Assembly: GCA_963678705.1 (NCBI GenBank)
Contig: CAVMBN010000150.1
Span: 45,613-109,612, forward strand
DNA: 64,000 nt
From: Panorpa germanica
Taxonomy: Eukaryota; Arthropoda; Insecta; Mecoptera; Panorpidae
Direction of reading: 5' to 3'
The notes under the pieces: generated by a model
Seen by the model: only the letters and a program-made list of their open reading frames with translations
Told to the model about the DNA's origin: nothing
Database searches by the model: none
Shown here: positions 53,460 through 64,000 of the stretch, one piece after another
How positions within the stretch are numbered: the first letter of the stretch is position 1
How the letters are laid out: each line of letters begins with the position of its first letter
Translations under genes and position numbers: made by a program

Positions 53460-56116
53460 TTAAGGCAAAGTATCATTATGCAATTTTGAAACTATTCCTC
53501 TCTGAGTACAATTTTTTTTATTTAAAGTTCTCAAACAATTTTCATAATCTTCTAAAGAAATATGGTTTTTCAGTACACTTGTCTTTATTTCTTTTATTTT
53601 TTTTATAATGTCATTATTATAAACTTTTATTGTATACATTTTCGGTCTTAGTCCTAAAAAATGAGTCATAATTTTACCGATATTTTCATCCTTCATTAAA
53701 CCCAATACTTTTTTATTTACACGGGGAATATTATATTCATTACTTTCTTTATAATCATTTGTATCAAACTTACTTATATCCTGTTTTATAGTTTCATAAA
53801 TATCTGATGTAATAATTTCATATATTAACGAGTCAGTATCAATATATAATAACTTTAAATTATTATTAAAAAATTCTTTTTGCATATAATTGTAATAAAA
53901 ATCATGCATTACTGTTTTAGATAAATCTAATATTAAAAAGCTAACATATATAGGTTTATTAAATGTAATATTAGGTTTTAACAGTCCATTAGCCACAACA
54001 TTTTTAATAAAAATTGTTCGGCTATGAAAATTAGGTCGTGCTTTTAAACTTTTTACTCCATATGGACCACTCCATTTTGTATTTAATTTAATATCACGAT
54101 GTTTTCTAACATTTTCCATTGTCTTACCAAATACACTGTTATTGAATAATTTATACAAATTTTTCTAAAAATCATTGGTAGCCAATTTTTTTTTTCTGTA
54201 TTTAAATCGATATAGTTTTTTAGCAACGGTGATTGACTAAATTTTAAAACTCGATGTATTTTTATTACTTGCATTCCTAAATGTATACATTGCTTTAAAT
54301 TACTATAAATAATTATATACTTCTCCTTATCATATAAAGTAGTTAAAAGTATTTTATGTTTACTTCCCTGTGCAATACAATCCTCAGGACAATAATATAT
54401 TAAATCCATACACATATTAAGTAAATAAAATATATTTTTCTTTATTAATTGATATCAAAGAAGTTCTTCCACTTATTCCAGTAGCTAAATCAATTATTAT
54501 AAAATGTAAATCATAAGATGATAAATTGTAAAAAATTATTGGAATTACATAACTTTTAATATAATTTAAATAACATTCATTATGAGCTGGTCCTCTATAA
54601 TTTCTTGTGAAATTACAATGATCTCGAACACGGTTTTTGTGCAACGGTTTTTTACATATATGACAATTTATTACAAACATATATGAATATTTTACCTAAT
54701 ATCCAACGCTATGTGCAATATGTGTTTGATATACTCCCTTAGTTTCAATATTTGTCACATTACTATTAAATATACTTTCTAAGTCTGCATAAATAACATA
54801 TGCATTTCTAATTTTTTTCTTAAAGTTTTTAATTTCAAGTATATTAGAATTTTCAACTAGCATTATTGGTTGAACTGGTCTTAGACCTAATCCAACGCAG
54901 TCTTGTTAATGTTCCTTAAACTTGCACTCATCTCTAAAAAAATGTAAACATCGATCACATATAAATTTTTTATGATTTGTTTTTGAAAGTTGATTACTAA
55001 TAAGTCTTGATAAATTCTTTATATAACAAAAATGAAATTTTATTTTGTTGTCGCATTCCTCATTATTACTTTCAACATCATTTTTTTCATCCTCTTCTGC
55101 TTCTTCTTTTTCAAATTCATAATCACTTTGAATCATTAATAAATGAATATGTTTACTTTCATACACAGGACTAACATATACAGGAATGCAAACAAATGTT
55201 TTTTTGCTCTTTTTTAAAATATACACATTGATTGATATAATATTAAGTTTTTCAAATTTTGATACTTGGGATAATGTCATTGGAAATTTTACACCATTTC
55301 AATTAAGACAATTTACATATCCCTTATAAAACGATACTTTTTTAGCATTATATTTTGCTCGATTAGGCGCTGATAATACTGTCCATATAAAACATTTATC
55401 ATCTTCATTCTAAACATTTATTTAAGCCTTTCTTTATTTTATTTCAACTGGTACGTCAATAAATGATGAACCATAAAATGGTACAAATTGATTTATATTT
55501 ACTATCATATTACTAAATCTTTTAATACAACATCAATAACATTTTCCTTATACCAATGTTTTAATTCTGTTGATACAAAAATTTCATAATTTTTAGTATT
55601 AAAATATTTGTATTCAAATTTATGTTCTTCTGCTTTAGCTGATGGTAAAGCAAATTCATTACAAAATATTTCGTTAACTTTTAAAGCACTATATTTTTAA
55701 AGCATTTTTAATTCTATATGCAAACATATAAAATGCATCGTTAAAAAATTGTAATGGATCAATATGACTTAAATTATTTAACACTCCTGTTCTAACACGT
55801 CCTTTAAATGATGAATTTATTTCCTGCCATTTAATTCGATCACTACGTTTTAAACTATTTATAGTTCCTCCTCAACTTTTTGATTATTTTCTAACAATGT
55901 TTGAAAATATTTTAAGACACTTATATTGCTTTCAATGCTTCGCTTATATCCAATTGAATGGGTATTTTTATTATTTTTTAATAACTTATTTACCAACCTT
56001 ATACTTATTTTATTATAATCAGACCACTTTTTCCACTGATTACTTGAATAATTTGAACTATTTAAATGATCAATAATTGTTTTCATATGCATAATAATCT
56101 TACAACCGTTATCCAT
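53460..56116 (-). pseudogene. polB: Polinton-2 DNA polymerase B, fragmented
   Basis: C-terminal block 53460-54158 has NNSVFGKTMENVRKHRDI (motif B), YIDTDS (motif C) and RPKMYTIK. 54083-54415 precedes it in another frame. 54417-54680 has the CHIC..DHC zinc motif and SYDLHFI exonuclease region. 54906-55280 has CDRCLHFF. 55290-56116 holds the N-terminal region in pieces, beginning MDNGCKIIMHMK. At least five frame breaks; motif A and exonuclease I regions are partly missing. Confidence 0.85.
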
Positions 56117-56222
56117 TTTAAATTAGATAGTTTAGTTCCAAAATCAAAATATAAATCAGAATTGTTTTTAAAAGTTCATTTATTTATATAATTTTACATA
56201 AAAAAATGCAATAATCACTATG

Positions 56223-56580
56223 TTATATTTTTACAATTTCGTCATCAGAGTCTAACACTTCTACAATTCCATCGTCAGAGTCTAATATTTCAATAACTTC
56301 ATTATCATTCTCTAATAATTCTATGATTTCCACATCAGAATCTTCTTCCTGTATTTCAATTTCTTCGTGACCTATTATTATTTCATCAGCATAATTCTAA
56401 TAATTTTTTCGTATTCCTTCTTTTCTTCATCTGTCATATCCTCTTTATCACAGTCATCTATAACAAAATCGTAAGTTATATCCTGCACATAACATCTATC
56501 AACACTATCAATGCCGACGCGTATATCCCCCGAATATAATAACTTTATTAGGCCTGGAATATTTTTAAATCCTTCATACT
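56223..56580 (-). pseudogene. Accessory protein with tandem SUMO-interaction-like motifs
   Basis: Reverse-strand frame from 56580 (no ATG seen) starts YEGFKNIPGLIKLLYSGDI and runs through an acidic stretch (DDCDKEDMTDEEKKEYEKI); a one-base frame change near 56395 follows. The end has repeated hydrophobic-acidic motifs: VEIIELLEND, EVIEILDSDD, IVEVLDSDDEIV. These fit the SUMO-interaction consensus (V/I-x-V/I-V/I/L next to Asp/Ser/Glu). It lies between right TIR and PolB. A role in binding SUMOylated host proteins is inference. Confidence 0.5.
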
Positions 56581-56744
56581 ATTAAACTTTATTTTGAACT
56601 AAGAAAACATTACTTTGTAATTACATCTCAACATTATCTCTATTCATCTCCATCTCTACCATTTCATATTAAATCCCACCTCCAACAACAGAATCTCCCT
56701 ACATATGCATACATGCATAAAAATGCATAAGTAGGAATAAATAT

Positions 56745-57225
56745 GAGTAATAATAAGGTCATCATAATTACAATTAATAATAAGAAATACGCTATGATCT
56801 TATACGGACTGCATCCACAGCTACATTGAGGATAACGAACATAAACGATTGCCTTCCGGAAATTGACAAAAAATGCAATAATTACGACCATATCTTCTAC
56901 ACCAATACCAACACACACATAATAACTAATATCGCTATCTCACTCTTTACCATTACTGCTTTCTCACTCATATCATTGGGTATTGTAGAGAATGTACCTA
57001 CAGATAAATGCTGTAATGACGTCATCATCTTTTAAACCAATAGCAATACATCCTATACATAACATTTGATCATATGACCTAAATGCATCCCCACCCTTAT
57101 CCCCTTTTACATTCATCCAAGTCTAGCCACGCCTTCTCTTCATATCGTGACCTTTATGCATCCCCACCACAATACTTTACATCTCAACTTCAAATTTAAG
57201 CCAGAAACATTTTTGTAACACTACT
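56745..57225. repeat. Polinton-2 right terminal inverted repeat
   Basis: Inverted match of 37851-38345. Ends GTAACACTACT at 57225. Confidence 0.85.
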
Positions 57226-57231
57226 AGAGTT
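57226..57231. other. Target-site duplication of Polinton-2, right copy
   Basis: AGAGTT, identical to 37845-37850. Confidence 0.9.
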
Positions 57232-59735
57232 CATTGCTGTGATTTAAAAGAAAAGTTAATAAACGTTGCCATAAACCTAAAAACACTTCCACAATCAGTG
57301 CAGGTAAAATTTGCTGCTAAACGAAAACAAAAATAATATGCAGACATCCAGGTGTCGTCGATAAACTCTTAAGTTAAATAAGATGCGTAACCTACGATTA
57401 TCGTTTATATATACTACTATATATTCGAAGTGAAATTTGTTCTAATTTATATGCATCTGCTTTTGTGTAATTGTGACAAAATTTGGAATCAGTGTTGTTG
57501 AATTTTATTATAGGATCCGTTTAAATTTTTTAAATAGAATATCAAAAAAATTTGTTAAATTAGTGATTTATTCTTTTAAAATATCACGAAAATATCAGGG
57601 TAACATACTAGGGTATGTTCTAAATTTGTTCTAAGTTGTATGCATCTTTTTTTGTGTAATTTGTGCCGGTAGTCTAAAATATAAACGGAATAGACAAAAT
57701 TTTCAATCAGCGTTGTTGAATTTTATTATAGGATCTGTTTAAATTTTTCAAATACATTACCATAAATTTTTCTGCAAATTAATAAGAATGCAAATTAGGA
57801 AGATTTAATTTAAAATATCACGAAAGTATCAGGGTACTAATTAAAACTATTCTTTATCTTTTAATATGTAAACAGTGCTTAGTGTCTTGCATACCTACTA
57901 GGTATGTGCAAACTGTAATTTCCTGCAACTCTAAATGGAATTCCACTCACCAACAAAATACTAGGTAGTAAGTGAACTTTGTTTCAAGTTATATGCACTA
58001 AATCAAGCACAACACACAATACTACTGTATATTATCATAGTAATGTATCAGGGTAACATACACAGGTATGTTTAAGCAAAGATTTACAACGACCGCAGCA
58101 GCAGCCTGTTGTCATTTTCACTAAAGTTGTTACAACAATACGGTATAATACCATGTTAATGTTTTAGGTTAACATAAACGGGTATAATAATTTATTAAAA
58201 AAGTTAATAGTGTTTTTTCATGAACCATTAGAAATAGATCAATAAAATTTCAAATGTAGGTAATAAAGTAAATCCTTCATATAATCCAATTATTGTTTTT
58301 TGTTTAAACTTATTGGGCAAAGCGTAGCGACGTTTAATTAACTGAATACAAAAATCTCTTCGTTTAAAAGAAACGTTTTTGTTTATTTGACGTTGACAGG
58401 TAGGAGAATCAAGGATAAAAATTTTAAAGCATATAATAGAGAATGTTTTTTATATATTTCAGTGATAAGTTTTTGTTTTAATGTCATTAGGGTAGAGAAG
58501 TAGTGTAATTTAATAGAACCTTTAAATAATAGAGGTTTCAGCAAATAGTATATACATTTTAATAAAACCTTTAAATAATAAAGGTACATTAAGTATAGGT
58601 AACAACATATAGTGTATACATTTTTTTTAAACCTCTATATAATATCTCTATAAAATCGTAGTACCAGCAATTAGTTATTATGGAAACTAAAATATTTTCT
58701 CAAAAAAATTTTATGTCCAATATCAAACGATTTCGCTAATGCTTTTACCACCTTAATTGTCAACAATATTTCTTTAAAGTAGTTATAGAATAAATACTAA
58801 TTGTAAAGAATAAGACTGCGTAGGTTTTGTTAGCAGTATGAAAAACCTAATTAAGTAGGGCAAATGATATTTGACTATAGAAATTGGTCAATGCCATTTA
58901 GAAAAGGATTTTATTGATTCTAACGAAAATATTAAGGATTATGCCAATAATCTAAATTTAGTATGCCAATATCAAAGAGCATATATTGTGGACACAATGG
59001 TCTTTGTGTTGTTAAAAATTGTTGCCAATGCTTTAACACTTTTTCGTAGAAATTGTTTAGTTAAAATACACAAACTTATTGTAGAAAGATAATTAAAAAA
59101 TCTACAAAATTTGCAATATTCCAATAATACAAGGTATTATTATTGAAATGCAACCAAAATCATCACCAGTTAGCAGATATTTTAGATGCAGTCAAACAAT
59201 ATGTTGATTTTTTTATTTGTGTATGTAGAGTTTATAGCAGTGGTTTAAATGTAAAGTTAATAAATGTTGCCATAGATTTAGAAACACTACTACAATCAGT
59301 GCAGGAAATCAATGCATATGAAACTTGCTGCTAAACGAAAAAAAAATAATATGCAGACATCCATGTGTCGTCCATAAACTCTTAAGTTAAATAAGATGAG
59401 TAACCTACGATTATCGTTTATATTATCTTCTATATATTCTAAGTGAACATTTTACATTTACTGCAACCTCTAAATAATAGAAGTACTCTTAGTAGAGGTA
59501 AAAACATATAGTATATTCATTTTACAATAAGACTGCGTAAGTTTTGCTAGCAGTATAAAAAACCTAATCAAGTAGGGCGAATAATATTTGACTCCAGAAA
59601 TTGGTCAATGCTATTAAGAAAAAGATTTTGTTTATTCTAATTTAAATATTAAGGAGTCTGCCAATAAAATGAATCTAATATGCTAATATCAAAGAGCATA
59701 TTTTGTGGACAAAAATGGCTTTGTGTTGTTGTGAG
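57232..59735 (+). repeat. Long tandem-repeat block, right part
   Basis: Continues the block of 35584-37844. Second unit about 57250-59250, third partial unit 59250-59735 with internal deletion; it is cut at about 59735 by the Gypsy-2 LTR. Short frames (58871-59092, 59143-59334) are partly shared between copies but interrupted, and no product is recognised. Confidence 0.7.
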
Positions 59736-61309
59736 TACGTACAATATCGTACTTATCTTTTTATTTTTAATATAAATGTTATAAATATTCAAGAATTGTA
59801 TTATGTTAGCTTCAATTTTAGTATTGAGAGCGTAACAAATTATTATTTAAATTAAGCGTTTTAAATCTTGGCGCTGATCTGTGACACTTATTGTATTGTT
59901 TTAAGTCATGGGCAACACTAAATTGGTGTACATGATTTGTAATCAGAGCCAGAACGCCAGTTTCACAAGACACTTAGCAGTAGTCGGAAGTTACTCGGCA
60001 GACTCAGAGTTAGAGTCAGTGTTTTTCGTTTTTCATATTTGTTGAACACGCTTTTCTATTAATTAAATATTGTACAAAAATTGATATATTAAGTTAAATA
60101 TTTACCATCCTTTTTAATTAAGTGAAATACTATTGTAGCTAAGTAACTAGATGTCTAAAATAAACTAATCAATTAGTTATTTTTAATAAAAAGTGTTTAA
60201 TTAATAGTATAAAAGATATTAATTCTTCAACGTGGTATGTTGAAAGAAAGGCTCACTTTTGCCGCTCAAAAAAGTCTCTAATTCAACATTACTATTCGGA
60301 CAAGAAATCTATTACACTAAGATAAAAGATAAATTTATTATCTGGTGGATATCGTCTACTGAGGAATCTACATTCAGAAGCTAGCAACCCTGCGGGATGT
60401 AATTGGCTGAAGAAATCTCCCTATCAAATGATCATCTGCCGCTTTTTATAACATTGGTGTCAGGTGTAACGTTCCGGCGATAAATTTCACAACAAATGGT
60501 GACAGGTGGGGTCTTAATAAGATATTTTTACACATAATATCCATAAGCTACGCCCAAAATTTTTTCTGAGTATCTTTTATCTTGATGCGAGCCAAGTAAA
60601 TTGAGTCCACTACACCGATGAATTATATTCAAGAAAATTGCTGAAAAGTACGAGCTAGATCAACACATCATCATTATTTTTCATTATTTTCTACAAGTAT
60701 CAATGGATTGCAAATCTACAGTCTGTTGAACCTGGAAAAGTAATCTTTTGTTTCTGCAATTGGATGGATGTTTCTAGAAGCCTTGAATAGTTCGAAGTCG
60801 ATGCTAGTCGTTTGCAAGGTTATGCACACAGCTGTGAATAGATGCTTAACAGTGATAAGAAATTCTTTTATGTATAATAGAACAATATCATTTTTTTTGT
60901 AACATAATTATTATTGTGAATTGATAATTATTTTTTATATAGCAGCATTGTTAATAAAGCTTTTTAATTTATTGTTATAGTATTATATTCAATAATTTCG
61001 AATATTTACTATAATTTAAATATTATTTTATATCTACTTTAATTGTTTTTACAATTATACTAATCTAATTGTTTAATATTTTTAAATCGATATTTTTGAA
61101 CGAGATGGAATTTTAAAAAGAAAAGCAAGAAGATGATCCAGTATTAGATAGCGGTCTGTTTAATCAGAGGAACTCTTTCCGTGTTACAACTGCAACATCT
61201 GAGGCTCATCGGAAATTTACAGTGAGTTGTCTGTTTTTGCTAACAATTTTCTTTGTCAGAATCCTATATTCGGAGAGTCATTTATTGGTACAAATAATCT
61301 TTAGTCTGT
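59736..61309 (+). other. Gypsy-2 LTR and leader
   Basis: The tandem repeat stops at tttgtgttg and new sequence starts tgtgagtacgtac. Possible primer sites resembling TGGTGTCAGGTGTAACG (60453) and TGGTGACAGGTGGGGTC (60496) follow a probable LTR of about 0.7 kb. The 800-bp leader to the gag start has no gene. The LTR is not confirmed by a second copy. Confidence 0.4.
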
Positions 61310-62610
61310 ATGTCATATCAGCTTCAATTAAGTACAATGGCACTGAACGTTTATTCGCTCAATTTAGTTGAAAACACAATCAATCTAATTAATGAATTTT
61401 CCAAAAATCTAAAAGTACAATCAACGTCCTTGACTATTGTTGAATTAAAAATTAAAAATTTAGACAAGGCTTGGACTAAGTATAACGGAATCGTAGAAAC
61501 ATTGCTTTTTACCCTAAAAAATGAGGAAGCTTCTGCTATAGTTAATAAATCTATAAACGTGGAAAGTATGTACGATGATACCTTAATTTCTTTGTTGAAT
61601 TATAAACAAACCTTTGAGGATAATATACCTATTGTCGATGATTTAAAAAGTATTGATTCAATTAGAAACTTGAATTTGAGTCCAATGCAATTAACAGTTT
61701 TTGATGAAGAATATATATTAATTAGCAAAGTTTTATGGAACTATTTACAAATCTAATTCGTAACAATTGCAAGTTATCAAATATTGAAAAAATGCATTAT
61801 TTAAAACTAAACTTGACGGGAGAGCCGCTCAAGCTTATTAAAAATTATCCGGTAACCAACGATAATTATGAAATTGTTTGAAACATTCTTTGTAAGCGAA
61901 ATGACAATAAAGTAGCACTTATCGAAACTTGTTTAGACAGTCTCATAAACTATAGTGTTATACGTTCAGAATCAGAGAATAATATTAAAAAATTTCTTGA
62001 TGAAATAAATAAATCGGTTAGAGCCTTAACTGAATTAGGAATCTACTCTAATCATTCAGATTTTATTTTAATACATATTTTAAAAACTAAGTTAGACTTT
62101 AACTCACTTAAGAAATGGGAAAACAGAAATTCATCTGAATTACCAACCCTTAATGAATTTACTGATTTTCTTGAAAGACGTTGGCGCACTCTAGAAAGAA
62201 GAAGACATGTTAGAATTAAAACACATCTAAGTCATTTTTCTAGTAGTAAACCAGTCTCAAGTAAACAATTTTCTAACAAAGTTGAAACTAAAACTAAAAA
62301 CTTATTTTGTAATCATTGTAAGAAAAATGGACATATTGAAAAATATTGTTTCATAAAGAAGGAAAATGTGGATACGGTAAATCCTGTCGCGCAGAATTAT
62401 ACTTGTTGGAAAGCTACAGTATTATCAAAAACTTCTATTTATAGTAAAAGATCAGGACATCTTAAATCAGATTGTTCCCAAGTATCTCTTATTAAAAAAA
62501 CAAAACAAAATTCAAAAAGTGAATTATGTTTTTTTATAATCGCCATTTACAAAAATTTAATAATAGAAATAAAAATATTGAGGTTAATCAAACAGCAGAT
62601 ACTATCTAAT
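61310..62610 (+). pseudogene. gag: Gypsy-2 gag, broken
   Basis: ATG 61310 (MSYQLQLSTMALNVY) opens 148 codons; a frame break follows near 61750, and the next frame has a TGA near 61880 (NYEIV then stop). Further on it contains LCHIL-type helices (FILIHILKTKLDF, FTDFLERRWRTLERRR) and a CCHC knuckle CNHCKKNGHIEKYC. The helical pattern resembles the DUF1759-type Gag also seen in BEL, although the pol below is Gypsy-like. Confidence 0.7.
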
Positions 62611-64000
62611 TAAAAATAGTAGCAGCTAAAGCTAAAACTGTATCGTTTTTATTGGATACAGGATCACAAATTTCTTTGATTAAGCAAAACATTTAGGCAA
62701 TAATATTAAAATAGACAATACATATAAAATTTTGTTAAAGGGAATTTCTGAAGGTACATCTTACACCTTGGGTTCACTTGAAACTTCCATAATTTTGGAT
62801 AGATATAAGTCGAAACAAATTTTCCAGGTTGTGACGGAGGACTTTCCCATTGAGCATGACGGAATTATTGGTTTAGATATTTTATGTAAATTAAAAGCAG
62901 AAATTAACTTGGAAACGAACAGCGTACAATTTTTAGAATGTGGCAACATATTTGAATTTCCACTAATAAATATAAACAGTATTGTTTTACCAGCACGTAC
63001 AAGAAAAGTAATTCCTATGTCGGGTTCTAAAGTAGAAGTTTGTGTAGTCAAATAATTGTTACATGAATTTTTTATAGCCAATGCGTTAATTAAACCTGTT
63101 AATAATATTTTTTATATATCAATAATTAATTCCTCAAAGAAAGACGTAATACTTAATAATTTTAAACCGGAAATCAATTTAACATTTACTATTTCACGAA
63201 ATCAAATCCTAACAATTGTAAGGAACTTTTATTAAATCATATAAATTTCTCGCATATTAATTCAGAATACGTCACAGATTTAATAGAAATCTGTAACAAT
63301 TTTAATGATATATTTTTTTTACCGGGAGATTAATTATCGTGTACGAGTGCACTGAGTCATAAAATAAAAATTAACTCACCTAAGCCTGTAAACCTTAAGC
63401 CGTATAGATTACCTCATGCGCAAAAAGAAATTGTTGAGAAGCATATTTAAGAAATGTTGGTTAACAACATTATTGAAGAAAGCGACTCACTGTATAACGC
63501 ACCTCTGTTAGTGGTACCCAAAAAAGCAGATGCGTCGGGAAACAAACAATTTCGCGTTGTAGTCGATTATCGAAAACCTAATGAGCAGACGACGAGTGAT
63601 GCTTACCCTTTGCCCCTCATACATGATATATTAGACCAACTTAGTGGTGCAAAATTTTCTTCTACGCTTGATTTAGCAAGTGTTTTTCACCAGGTCCCTA
63701 TGCTTCCCGACAACAAAAAAAAAACAGCATTAAGTGCAAACTTTAGACATATTTATAATGACACTATAATTAAGATTATTGATCCAGAATCAATAAATAA
63801 TGTAATTTCTGAATTTCACATTAATCCTACAGAAGGACATTTAGGAGTCTCTAAAACGATTAAAAGACTAAAATTACATTTTAATTTCCCAGTATGATTA
63901 GGAAAGTTAAAAATGTTATTAAACACTTCGAGTCGTGTCAAAACTATTAAATAAATATAGCAGAAGAGTTAGCTATAAATAAATTTACTAAAAATAAACC
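62611..64000 (+). pseudogene. pol: Gypsy-2 protease-RT-integrase remnant
   Basis: Protease FLLDTGSQISL (about 62645), then GIIGLDIL (about 62860). RT N-terminal region YNAPLLVVPKKADASG, FRVVVDYRKPN and TLDLASVFHQVP. At about 63735 the frame jumps to the integrase zinc domain (PTEGHLGVSKTIKRLK, then FESCQNY) with stops. The RT YxDD box is absent. Confidence 0.8.

Larger units (their letters stand above)
37851..57225. mobile_element. Polinton-2, decayed, 19,375 bp with Copia and repeat insertions
   Basis: Ends are AGTAGTGTTAC...GTAACACTACT with AGAGTT duplications. Read in reverse, core gene order equals Polinton-1: PolB, integrase, unknown protein, ATPase, PLA2/pX, protease, penton, small basic protein, capsid. 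Most core genes carry stops or frameshifts. Without the Copia (4424 bp) and 767-bp insertions it is about 14.2 kb. Confidence 0.93.
59736..64000 (+). mobile_element. Gypsy-2 LTR retrotransposon, decayed, runs off the window
   Basis: LTR/leader, gag, knuckle, protease, the first part of RT and an integrase zinc domain occur in order on the + strand. The RT catalytic YxDD region, RNase H and more are missing by deletion near 63735. The 3' end is outside the window. Confidence 0.75.

Noticed and set aside
54720-55860. A separate gene upstream of PolB in Polinton-2
   Set aside because: Fragments match the N-terminal region of PolB in Polinton-1 or its usual extension, so they are one broken gene.

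Overview
This window is transposon-rich, AT-rich eukaryotic DNA, most likely from an insect or other arthropod. It holds BEL/Pao, Copia, Gypsy/errantivirus-like and LINE remnants plus two Polinton/Maverick (adintovirus-like) DNA elements. I see no single-copy host gene, so the species cannot be named.

Layout. 1-4.25 kb: a dispersed AT-rich repeat, then the primer site and broken gag of an errantivirus-like element. 4.25-7.06 kb: a satellite of alternating A/B monomers with a period near 695 bp. 7.06-29.4 kb: a reverse-strand Gypsy element (Gypsy-1) with both LTRs, split by a complete 17.06-kb Polinton (Polinton-1, 8164-25221). The 6-bp duplication CACATA borders Polinton-1 on both sides, and the two halves of the Gypsy integrase frame flank it. 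A LINE fragment sits inside the right LTR. 29.4-35.6 kb: a second Gypsy integrase stub, a reverse-strand BEL fragment and a forward BEL gag-pol with frame damage. 35.6-37.85 and 57.23-59.73 kb: one long tandem-repeat block split by Polinton-2 (37851-57225, duplication AGAGTT). Polinton-2 is decayed and was itself hit by a Copia element (45151-49574) and by a 767-bp repeat (43517-44283). 59.74-64 kb: a decayed Gypsy element.

Polinton-1 is largely intact. Its left half has a small protein inside the terminal repeat, a broken fibre-like coiled-coil gene, an unknown ORF and protein-primed DNA polymerase B. Convergent to the polymerase are the integrase, a conserved unknown protein and the packaging ATPase. 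A rightward morphogenesis block carries a phospholipase A2/pX-like protein, an adenain-type protease, a penton-like protein, a small basic protein, the major capsid protein and a full-length matrix metalloproteinase. An unknown ORF and a broken IAP (BIR plus RING) follow. Polinton-2, read in reverse, has the same core order but different accessory genes, one of them encoding tandem SUMO-interaction-like motifs.

The most notable observation is the junction between the phospholipase/pX gene and the protease in Polinton-1. A slippery heptamer A AAA AAC in the correct frame (18695-18701) is followed by the stop codon and by a perfect 13-14 bp hairpin (18709-18751). The protease frame is -1 and has no ATG over its first, conserved 33 codons. 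This predicts that the protease is made as a programmed -1 frameshift fusion with a structural protein, as in retroviral gag-pro. I am not aware of this being described for Polintons.
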